Assembly (NCBI GenBank): GCA_018881555.1
Contig: JACAXG010000167.1
Span: 372,001-436,000, forward strand
DNA length: 64,000 nt
Origin: Amblyornis subalaris
Lineage: Eukaryota; Chordata; Aves; Passeriformes; Ptilonorhynchidae
Direction: 5' to 3'
The stretch's first letter is position 1. Every line of letters begins with the position of its first letter. A program made the position numbers and the translations under genes. Below the pieces are notes generated by a model. The model did not search any database and was not told the origin of the DNA. It saw only the letters and a list, made by a program, of their open reading frames with translations. Positions 1 through 11,500 of the stretch are shown in pieces.

Positions 1-1966
1 GTAATGATCAACTTAATTACACTGGTGAAAAATCTGCTTAATTACATATTTACTTTGGGGATTAGCTTTTCCCTGTAAGCATTCAATATTGACTTTGGCT
101 GAGACAAATTTTCAAGATCTGCTTCCTTCAAGAGATGACTAATATTAGATCACTTAGTGCAGGGAGCTGAGTTTATCAAGTAGCTGTAATTAATCATTTT
201 GAAAGCTCCAGCTTAGTTTTGAGCATCTGTGCTTTTTCTCCCCAAAAGACGAGCTTTTCTTCCCATCCCTCTCAGCCCTTCCAAAACTTTCTGTGCTGGA
301 TGTAATTTTAGACCCTGTAATTTTCAGTGAGCTGTGTGCGTGCAGAAAACAAGTACGAACTGGGAGGAGACTTAATGTTAAGACAACTGATGAATAATTA
401 GTGTATTGAAATGTTAGTCTTTTATTTGGATAACTTAATAGCCAAATTAGAGTTCCCAATCCTTGCTTTCTGTGCTGCTCAATGCACTGTACAAATATAT
501 TATCACAGTAACTCCTCTCTATCCAGAAACTATTCTATATAACANCTATTCCCTCTTGAGCCAGACTCCACACCGAGCTCTCTCCAGTGTGAAAGGAAGG
601 CACAAGCCAGTTTGTGGGAGCAGCTTCTAAAACATTCAGGAATTGAGGTAAAACAACCTTAAAGAGTAATCTTCTGCCCAGAGGCAAGGAGAGGCTGCCC
701 TCTCCCTGCACCACACACCTTTTCCATGGACTTTATTCCCTGTGCCCTCGATGGGCACATCTATTTTCTTTTTCTAAGCAGCAGTGGAAATATTCCGAGC
801 GACTTGGGTTGAATCCTTTGCCTTTCATTCCCAAGGGAATGGGTGTCCCAGGGGACACTTGGGCTGAAGAGTCATTTTTTTCTTGTGTAGAGGAAAATGC
901 AGTTGGAGCACGTGCTTCCTGTGATGGGTTTTAAACTGAGTTGGGAATTGCACTTGCCTAAGTAGTTTGGCTTATGTCTTGCCTTTTTTTTTTCCCCCCA
1001 ATATTTGGTTGGTTGTTTTTTTTTTTTTTTTCCCCTTGGAACGAACAGTCTGGAGAAGATTTGGATTCTTCCTGCAAAAATCCAAATCTGTTCATAGCAA
1101 TCAGTTGTGAAATGGGAAAATCTGGCTTGTCTTGACCCCAAAGTTAGGGTTTTTAGCATTGCTCTGACTTTTTTTTAATTTTGTGGTTCCTGCTTTTTTT
1201 TAAAAAAAAGAAATTTAATGTTTGGGACGTAAGTAATGTTTTCAGCAAATTTTCCTGGAATCATCTGGTCTGTATGAGTGCCCTGGAAGTTATACACTGT
1301 TACATGTGCAAAATAAGTAACAGATCTTCCTGTTTTCTCAGAAATGTATGGAATTTTCATGAGTTTGAAGCTGGGTTTTAGACTTCAAAAAGCAGTTTTG
1401 AAAATACCTGATTCTTTATGGGTGACTAAAATTCAGGGCTCTCTCCTGTCTTCCCCTCATTCCACTTCTGGAGCTGTCATAAATCTGGGAACAAAAGGAA
1501 GCTGAAATTTAACTCCCACTTGTCAAGATAAAAATCTTAATTCATTATGTTTGATTTATGACAAAAAAAAGCAGTGTTCTGCATATACTGGTCCTTATTT
1601 CACAGCCTCTGAAAGTGCTGGCTCATGTATTTCTGAAATCAAAAGCTTTAACTTTATGAAAGTCACGTGGGAAGGAAGAGTGAGGAAGAAGAAGAAAAGC
1701 CAGGGAAGAGGAGAATTATTCTCTCCCCAGATCAGCAGTCTGGCAAACTGCAGTTCTTCCTATCCAGGCCAACAACTTTGAAGCAGATGGTTAAATGATT
1801 CCAGCAGCTGATATAGTTTGGTAATTATATTAAAGCTACTTTGAGGCTACTCTGTAACAATGAGAAATCTCCTTTTGTTATTATAATTGGCGGAGGAAAT
1901 AATACCGAGGGAAAACCTGTTCCAAACCTAATTTTTCTTTTTTTTTTAATTTTCTTTCTCCTATAG
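1..1966 (+). other. KTN1: Upstream intron of KTN1, non-coding
   Basis: This AT-rich stretch precedes the first coding exon and ends in a long pyrimidine tract and a TATAG acceptor at 1962-1966, so it is read as the intron that follows an untranslated first exon outside the window. It holds poly-T runs near 983-1032 and 1190-1200. No CpG island, promoter or coding exon is visible. Confidence 0.7.
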
Positions 1967-2525
1967 GTTTTTTTAAGAAATCATCGCTAAGAAAAAAGCA
2001 CAATGGAGTTTTATGAGTCTACCTACTTTATCATCCTCATTCCTTCCGTGGTCATTACAGTGATCTTCCTCTTCTTCTGGCTTTTCATGAAAGAGACTTT
2101 ATACGATGAAGTCCTCGCGAAACAGAAACGGGACCTGAAGTTCCCGCCTAGCAAGGCTGACAAAAAGAAAACGGAGAAGAAAAAGAACAAGAAGAAAGAG
2201 GCTCAGAACGGGAACATCCACGAGTCCGACTCGGAGAGCGCCCCTCGGGACTTTAAGCTCTCTGATGCCCTGAGCACGGACGAAGAGCACGTCCCTCCCG
2301 TCCCCGCCGCCGGCACCGAGGCCTCCGCCGGCCTCAGGGAGCGCAAGAAGAAGGAGAAGAAGCACAAGGCCAACCAAGACGATCACGTAACTAAGGACTC
2401 GGAAGGATCCAAGTCTTCAGGCAAGAAAGTAGATCCAGTCCCTGTTACAAAACAGCCCACTCCACCATCTGAATCAACAGCAGCTAAGAAGAAGCCTGGG
2501 CAGAAGAAGCAGAAAAATGGAATGG
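1967..2525 (+). CDS. KTN1: KTN1 coding exon 1: membrane anchor and basic region
   Basis: The exon starts after acceptor TATAG, carries 36 nt of 5' UTR with an in-frame TAA (1988-1990), and begins translation at 2003. It encodes residues 1-174. Residues 8-29 are a hydrophobic segment with Pro14 and Trp26, the ER signal anchor. Residues 52-68 are dominated by KKK clusters, followed by an acidic and serine patch (HESDSESAPRDFKLSDAL), a second KKKEKK cluster near 115, and KKKPGQKK near 161-168. It ends one base into codon 175, with donor GTATCT. Reading on into the intron adds only two residues before a stop. Confidence 0.96.
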
Positions 2526-5500
2526 GTATCTGATGTTGCATATGCTTCTTGCACAGAACGCCAAAACCGTGTTCTGCTTTTTGCAAGGCCACAGAGTGTC
2601 TCTCACGACTGTTCTGCCTGATCTCTACGGGGCAAAGCTCCCTTCTAACCTTTTCCTTTTTTACGAGCTATTGCTTTTTTCCCCCCTGTTTTTCATCTGG
2701 CAGCAGTGCTCTGGTTTTCCTCCTCCCGTCCTTGCTTTCTTCTACTAAAGACGAAGTGAAACAGAGTAGCTNGTTCCTCTGCTTTGCTCTGTGGTTTGGC
2801 TGCTTTGCTCTCAATCAAAATTTTGAATTACCTGAAAGAAGTCAGTANATGTTTGCTGTGAGCATCCTGAGTCAGGCTGTGAAAAAGTGGAGTCCTAAGA
2901 GTGGTTGCTCTGATCAGGAAGGGCATCTAGAGAAACCTCATAGCAGATTGCAAAATAAATCACTGTTTAAGTGCAGGCTTCGTGTACATAGAGAGGTGTT
3001 TGGTGGCTGATTCATTGTAAGAAGCACTTTTAGCTGCTTCCCACCTGCTACACCTCTGTAACTGAATGGAACTGGTGCTAAAACTGGTCTGGCTGTTGTG
3101 ACTGAAATATCTAACCTAGAACAGACCAAAAACTCGTCAGAATCACTTCTGACTGTCTTGACCGTATCCTCAGCAGCTGACATGTCTCAGTGTGGTTGTC
3201 TNGACTAGAAGTTAAAAAAGAATAAAAATACCCAGTTCTAGAAATAAACGAAACCCAAGATATTTGCAGATCCCCTCATGAGATGCAGGCACAGCAGGTT
3301 TGCACAGGGAGTGAGGAAAAAGAATGACATTGCTGCTTGATGTGGTAGATTTTTTTCTTTTTCTGAAAAAATGGAGAAAAAAGACCCACCCACTACCAAC
3401 AGAGAAAGNATCCAATCTTGTTTGTGGGTGTTCTCCAAAAATCTCTGTGGCACTGTTAAAATGTGGTCTGCAAGCACAGTTCTGAGGGCAGCCACAACTA
3501 ACTCTTATCCTTGATTGCAGGAGCTGACACCAGAGCCATGTGCTGTCAGCTCTGACAAGAATCTTAATATAGCACAGGCTGTCCAAAATGATAAAAAAAT
3601 TCTCACTAGAAGCTGCTTTTAAAAAGAACAGTTCCCTAATGGGGAAACACTTATTTTCTGCTTCTCACAGTCCCAGTAGCTATTGGGGGTGTGTGTTTAA
3701 AGTGCCCAAGTGGGTTCACGGAGGGGAAAAGTACACTTCTAAATAGAAATTATTATGGGTAACATGTGCCGTCTGCTCTGTCACAGTAAAATCTGGATTG
3801 GAGTTGTTAAACTGTTCCTTGCATTGCCGTGTGTTCTGCTTGCACATGAGATTCCTGTCTTACAGATCACTGGGTGCTGTGGCTCTTGACTCTGCTAAAC
3901 CTTCCTACTGCTTTGGGGTCTCACCTGATTTGGGAATTGTGTGTGTGAGTCTGTGTGTGTATGTATATGTGGATAACTTTGTGTTCTGGTTTAAAAGATG
4001 TGAGTTTGTTTTCCTGGGAGTGGAGACTTTGGTTATTACAGATTTACTGATCTAGGAGCAATGCTGAGAATATACAGAAGAGCATATTGTCTTAATTGTC
4101 TGTTGCAGATGATCAAGATAGTAAGACTGATTCTGTTGTATCTCCTGCCAAAAAGCAAGAACCAGTGCTGCTCCACCAGGAGATAAAGCAAGAAAATGTG
4201 TCGGGGAAGAAGAAAGTCTCTGCAAAGAAGCAGAAAGTTGATAATGGTGAGAATTCACACTCTGCCTTTGTTCACATAAACCTGACTGTTAAACCTTTTT
4301 GCCATCCATGCTTTAGTTTCTCTTCCTTTGAGAAAGAAACTTGTAGAATAATAACTCTTGAAAAAGCAGGAATTCCAGGTAGGGAGGATTGCTGAGCCTG
4401 AGATACTATTTAATTTTATGAACATCTGGTACCACTGAGCATGAGATAATGGATGTTGTGAACCTTTCTGAGCTCTCTTGAATCCAAACATCCACGCTTG
4501 AATGAGGAATAATGTGTAGACTTAGGGTATAAGCTGAGCAGGCTCTAAGTTGCTCTGAGCAAGGCATGTCTGGAACTGCTGCAGTCATCTGCCCCAAACA
4601 AGATTGCAGATTTTTCAGCCAGTTGCTTCGACCACATTCCTCTCTTATTGTCCTTTTGTTGGCTGGCTCTTGCTCCAACATAAACTGTTCATCTTTGCTG
4701 TCAAGGCCTTCACTGTTCGTCATCCNTTGTTCTCTGCCAAGATGCTGCTTCTTGTGTCCTCTTGGCTCACTGTGCCTCTTGTGTGTGTGTTTTTCTCTCT
4801 CCTTTTTTTTTCAATTTTACAATGAGTGCTGTTGTGTCTGGCTTTTGGGCACAGTGTGACCGTGAAGTGCTGTGAGGCCACCTTGTTAGCTTCTCAAGAC
4901 TCTTCTCTACTGGGNCAGCTATGGAGTTGGAAGCTGGTGAGCTGCTCCTGGAGGAGACACTGTTGCTCACTGTTCCCTTGATCAGGTTATCAGGGTCCAG
5001 TTCTGTTGTGGGCCCTGTTCAGTCCAGGACGGGGCTGCAAGCAGTGTAGGGTTCCTCTATAACTGAAAAACTCCCAGATGACTCCTGGAAGAAGCTACTG
5101 CTGGGGAACCTAGGATGTGATTGCCTTTTATGGATGTTTTTGTGCTCTTCCTGATGGAAACAGGTGCATTGCACTTTTTGAGGGGCCACAAACTTGTCTG
5201 TACATGGCAAATAAATGTCAGTACCAGCTCAGCCAGCAGTAAAGCTGAGCTGTCAGTGCTGCAGGGGAATAGCTGGTGCATTATTTGAATACAAACTATT
5301 TTCTTTTCAAGCCACCTGTCCAAAATGACAGAGCAAAAATGAGCTGTGCTGGACATCAGGCTTAGCCTAGACAGTACTATGGGGATTTCATACTGCAAAA
5401 TGTCTCATTGATATCAAATAGGTTTTGAAAGGAGGGGAAGTTAATGAGGGGAGGAAGGGAAGATATGAGGATAGCAACTAGATTAGCTGGTGGGTATTTC

Positions 5501-8500
5501 TGCTAGAGGAGAGCTCTCCTCTCTTCTGAGCTTGCAGTGTACCTGCAGCTGTTTGCTGACTGCTTAAATGGAAAGACTCTCATCAGGTGACACAAAAAGG
5601 TCCATCTGGCTCATTCTGCTCTTTTTACAGCAGCCAGAATTTAAAAGTGTTTTATAACTGGCTCTCTAGCAGCCAGGAGTGCATATTTGTTTTGCACCGA
5701 TGCCCGAAGCCCTGCATCCCACCCAATTCCTCCTCTCTCTGTGCTGCTGCCTGGCATCTGTTGTCCATCAGCCCTGCAGTCTGGGCTGGCTGGGCCATGG
5801 TTCTGTGCACATCCTCTCAGGCAGTGTGGAGCAGGAGCTGGGCAAGCAGCAGCTGCAGCTCTGGCTGTGCCTGTTGCCCCTGCTCCGTCGCTCCTGCNCT
5901 CCCCTCGCCTGCTTTCAGCTCTGCTGAAGAGCTCTTTGGACAGAGGCTGCTCCTTACCACGGTGATCCAGCGGTGTGGGAATGGAGACCCAGGGTCAGGC
6001 AGTACCTCTGGGTACTTCTCTGCATGTTAATGATGCCCAAAGCTTGCTCTGACAGATGAGGTATCTTCATTAAGTGCAGTGGAGTCTGCATGCGAAATCA
6101 GCTTGATTGCTGCCCCTGCTGCATGCTCTGCCTAAGTGGTTGAGCTCACAGATGATGTAATCCATGGAAATGCTGGCAGTGGAGTACCAGCTTTTAGCAG
6201 AAATAGTGACAAAAGGCTTTNGGCATACTTCAGGGATGGTGAATGGTTTCAAGCACAGCCACAAATAAAACAGTCTCCTTGATGCTATGTGCAAGTTTCT
6301 AGTTAAAGTGAAATGAAAGTCAAAATGTAAAGGTTCTTCTCTTCTTGTTAAAATGCTAAAAGGTAGCTTTGGAAGTAGAAATTTAATTGAAGCTATTAAA
6401 TTACTATGTATTAGAGACCTTTATTTAATGGACTTACTTCAAGAGCTTTAATGAGTTAAATGGTTAAGGATAATAGAAATAGAGAGTATAACTAACTGTT
6501 GAGGTTAGAGATGCTTTAATTCAACTCTTAATACGTTATGCACCTTTTCTGAAAACATTGGTGTCAATTATTACAAAGCTTTAACCCATCCTGTGGNCTT
6601 ATGATTACAGTTTTGGTGGATGAACCACTTATTCAAGCAACTACTTATATTCCTTTGATGGATAATTCTGACTCAGGCACCTTGGAAAAACGTGAGCCGG
6701 TTGAAGTTGTAAAACACAATGTGAATGAGGGGATCCAGAAGAGCAGTGGCAAGAAACTGAAGAATGAAACAGATAAAGGTAAGAAAATGATGGTTCAGTC
6801 TGTCTCTGGCATAGCCTGCTTGCAGACCTCAACAGGGGAGATGTGTGGGGAGTGAGATCCTCTCTTATGTGCACTGAAGAAGGGATTTGAGGAAAACATT
6901 CGTGGCTGCAGGATGCTCTTCTTGTGTGTGCTCGTTTCTGCCTTGCCTTTGGCACTGTGGAAAGGGCTCTGTGCCATCTGAATCCTTTCAGCTCTGACTG
7001 GGCTTTTGTGTCCTCTGTGAGCAGAGGGGTGATCACAGACCACACAGATGCAGCGAGGGAGTTCACAGTGGGTAGTTCAGACATTGCTCACAGGGATGGA
7101 CTCTCAACCCAGGGTGTTCAGCACGGGCTCTGGGAGCCTGCTGGAGGCTGGGAGAGCAGCCTNTGTGCTCCAGGGCTGTTCGTGGAGCTAGCAGGGACTG
7201 ACCCAGTGCAACACGGAGGGACCTGAAGCAGATTGCCAGTGGAGAGAGTCTGGCAGTTTGCAGGGAGACTCCGANTTTTCCCTTCAATGCAGTTGGAATT
7301 GTTTCGGACAAGGGAACTTCCTTGTTACTCTCCCACAAATGCCTGGAGTGATTAATGAGCATTGTGTTCCACCCTGAAGCTTTAAATAGGCCACTGACCA
7401 TGTCAAAGCCTGACAAACTCACTGAGTTGTGAGACGAGACCCTCAAATTTGTGAGCAGCCAGAGAGAAGCCAAGTGGCTGAGCAGGGACACCGTGCTCAG
7501 ATTTGGGCNGAAGGCTGATTCTCCAGGGTTGTCTGGTCACTCACTTCACTCTTTGGAACCTCTCTTTTTAATCTTGTCTTCTAAAACCCTCCTTTGAAAG
7601 CTCCCTGGCAGCTCTTTGTGGTATCCAGATTGGATTCCCACATTCCTGAGGCTCCTCTCTGGCTCGGTGGCTGCATGTTACTGTCCCACCCATCCCTTCT
7701 CATTTCCTTGGCACGCTGTGACCTCCTCCGTGAACTCCTAATTCTCCTGTGTCAGCTGGGATTTGCCCTCCCGATATAGAAATCTTGCCCTGCTCTAATT
7801 GTAAGCTTCTTGGGTGCAAGGGCAAGGTCTTTGTGCCTGCAGGGAGCACAGGGCTCGGGCTGGTCCTGGCCTGGCTGCAGCAGATTCCCGGCTCACCGGN
7901 CTGTGGTCTCAGGATCTTGGCGTATTCCTGGCAACAGCATCACTGATGATGTCAATGCAGCAGGGATGGGAGCTGAAGTCTGTGGCCAAGACTAAGTTGG
8001 ATTTAGGACTAGGAGAGAGTATGCTATTCCTCAGCACTCCCTCCCCATGCTCTGTTATTCAGTGATTTGTGTTTATGCTTGGTGATTTCTCTCAGGGCTT
8101 AGTGTCACTGCTGCTTTCTTGTTCTTTGTTTTTCAGACAGATCTTTGGGTTTGATGTGTGACTTGGTTTCAGGGGCATGTTTAACACCTGTGCTGAGAAA
8201 CCTGAACCCTTCTCCATGATCTTTGGGACAATTTCTGAATGAAGCATCCGTTTTAAGCTTGTGCTTTTTTTTTCTTCTTCCCATCCCTTCGCATACTCTT
8301 GGGCACTGGTGAATATTTGACAGGGATAGGGGCTGCCTTGGTCTTGTGCTCCCATTTCCTGGAATCAGGGGGCCACCTAATGACCTGCCTATGGTGCAGC
8401 CTGTTCATCAGCAGTGCTTTTTGTTTGTTAGAGCATAGTTCAGTTGAATTGTCTTTCCTTGTGTCTTTTTAAACACTTGGTCAGCCATTAAGAAGGTCCT

Positions 8501-11500
8501 TACTGATTTATCTTCCTACTGCCCAACTCCTCCTGCAGCAGTTCCCTCAGTCTAAATTTGGAAGTTAATATTTTTGTCTTCCATATATTGTAATCAAAAA
8601 TGTGCCAGTTTTTAAATTAATTAACTTGTCATGTGCATATTGCTGGTGCAGCCAGGCTGTCCTCCAAATTGAGAGCTCAATTTAAATTACTGTCATAATA
8701 CACTGGAAAGGACTCTTCAATTTTTCACACTGATGCTATTTTTCTCCTCTAAAATCCGTGCTATGCTTTGTCTTCTTGCTAGCAACACTATAAACGTTAC
8801 CAACTGTACAAACAAAGTGGTGGGATTTTCTTTTTTTCCCAAAACTATCAGCTGGCAGATTGTTATCAGATTTGAATTGGAGAGATGTTGTTTTTGCTGA
8901 ATGTTCATGACCTCTTGCTTCTTGGCATTTCAGACTGGAATTAAACATAATGCATAATGATACCCCATCACATGCTNTTTCAAGGCAAAATAAATAATTC
9001 TGTACGGAGTCCAAAGTCAATAAATCCTCCCTTCTTTGTTGCAGAGAATGCTGAAGTAAAATTTAAGGACTTTGTAACATCCATGAAGAACATGATCTTC
9101 ACTGAAGACGAGGCCCGTTGTGTAGTGGAGGTGTTAAAGGATAAATCCGGTGCAATTCATGATTTCTTGCAAAAGGTGAATGACTGTGGGGTGGGGGAGG
9201 GGAGACAAAACTTATTAAACTGAAATTGGAAGAGGTGCTGTCAAATGAGCTCTGTCAATGTTCTGTTGTGGTTTGTGCAGTCTGTCTTTGGAAGGCTCTC
9301 TCCTGCCGGTCTGTGCTTGCCTTGCGTGCAGGAATGAGCTGTCAGAATTTTTTGTGCTGCCATCTGCCATCCCAGGGGTGGCTTTGACCACTTGGAAAGA
9401 GCAGGCATGGCCATGGAGAACAAGGAATATGGCAGGAATGCTGCTGCTGCTGCGTGTCTGGTGACTTCTGGGAGTGATCTTTCCCAAATNTGTCAATAGG
9501 ATAAGCTATAGGAGGAGTTAAGAAAAAGCTGCTGTGGCTGTGCACTTGGTCAGCTAATTCTGTGTTTTGCAAGGCTATACAATGTAGTCTGACTTGTTTG
9601 GATATTTTTCATAGGATTGTAGGGCAGTTCAGATTTGGAAGGGACCTCAAGGGGTTTGTAGTCCAACCTCCTACTCGAAGCAGGACCAGCTCTGAGGTCA
9701 GCCCAGCCTGCTCAGGGCTTTATCCAGTCTGGATGTCTTGAAGTCTTCAGGGAATGAGACTGCAAAACCCCTCTGAGCAACCTGTGCCAGTGCTTGGCTG
9801 TTCTTTTTAATTCTTGTAATCAAGAGAATGGTGTCCACCAATATCTTCTGAATAGAGAATCTCAGAATTGTTGGGGTTGGAAGGGACCTCTGGAGATCAT
9901 CCAGTCCAACCCCCTGGAGCAGGTGACACAGGAACACATCCAGGTGGATTTGGAATGTCTCTAGAGAGGGAGACTCCACACCTCCCTGGGCAGCTGTTCC
10001 AGTGCTCTGCCACCCTTCAGGGAAAGCAGTTCTTCCTCATGTCAAGGTGAAACTTGTGTTTTAGTTGATGGCTGTTGTCCTCATCCTGTCACTGGGAGAT
10101 ACCTACTTCTCCCTCCCNTGACTCATCCTGAGTGTCCCTTTGTGCTCGTCACATCCTGAGCGTCACACTTGAGCTCTTGCAATCCTGAGTTCCTCTGCAG
10201 ACACGGTTCCAGAGCAGAAATGCAGAACTGGGTATGTGTAAGGTCAGTTGTTGCAATACATCACCAGATCAACACAATTCTTACTGGGAAGGACTTGAGG
10301 AGGTCGTGCAGTCCAGCTGCCTGCTCAGAACAGGTCCAACACTGAATTCAGAGCAAGTTTCTCAGGAATTTGTCCAGTTGCATCTTGAAAACCTCCAGGG
10401 ACAAAACTCGGTAGTGCTACNTTTGGAATGGTGTAGCCTGTTCTAGCAGTCACCCTGCTTGCTGTATTTTTTAATTTTANAGGAAGGTTTGGTGTTAAAA
10501 CCGAACCTTTAGGATCAAAATGAGTTCCTGGGTTTGTACACAACCAAGAAATGTAGGTTTCTGTAGGTGGAAGTGTGAACAGTGTTCTCTCTCATGCAAG
10601 TCCCTGACAGTGTGTTTGTACTGCAGGCATGCACAATACCACTAAAGGAGAATTTCCAAACAAATCCGGANTGCACTTATGGGACTGACACTTCTTTGCT
10701 TCTTCAGTTATCAGACTTCACTGAGTGAAGTCCAAGTAGTCCAANCTGCCCCTTGAAGCAGCACCAGCTCTGAGGTCAGCCCTGGCTGCTCAGGGCTTTA
10801 TCCAGTCTGGCTTGAAACCTTCGAGGACTGAGACTGCACAACCNCTCCGGGCAACCATCACACTTCACTGAGCGAAGTCTGAGCACAAACNTGTAGAAGT
10901 TGTGCCCCTTACTACAGTTACTACGTTTTTAGGACCAGTATGCAAGTGGCAGGACCATGGGGATCGTTCCTCTGGGCCTGTTCCCTGTAGTACCTCTGAA
11001 ACCTTGNGGGTCAGTGTGCCAGCAGAAGTGTAATTACATCAGCCTGGGAATGCTCTCCTGGGAAGTGGCAGGAGACACCAGATCAGTGTTTCCTTTTCCC
11101 TTTGTGATGAGATATTGCAAGCAGTTACATTTGTTGGATTACACCTACTTTGAGCATGGGCTGGACCAGGTGGTCTGGGAAGTCCTTCCAACCGCAGTTA
11201 TTGACCGATTCTGCGTCTCTGCATCTTTTCCCGTTATTTCTCTTAATGGCTGTTCTTTGTTTTCCCCACTGCCACCACAGCAGCCCTCTTCCAATGGGAA
11301 GCACCTTAAGAGCCCATTTATCCTCTTAATTGCTTTTGGTTCGTTTGAAAATGCATTTCCTTGCCCGGTGAAACGGGATCCATTAGCGGCAGAACTGGGT
11401 ACCGCTGGTGCCACATGTGCTGTGCAGGCAATTTGGGGTGGGAGGGGGTGTTTCCTTCTCCCAGGTTTGCTCTGCTGCCTGCTGATGTGCTGTGCCACTT

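Noticed and set aside
2099..2386. Antisense frame over exon 1 (Leu/Val-rich)
   Set aside because: It is the shadow of the lysine/glutamate-rich kinectin frame on the other strand.
7930..8000. TGATGATG word that could be a C box of a snoRNA
   Set aside because: No paired D box and terminal stem were found at a suitable distance.
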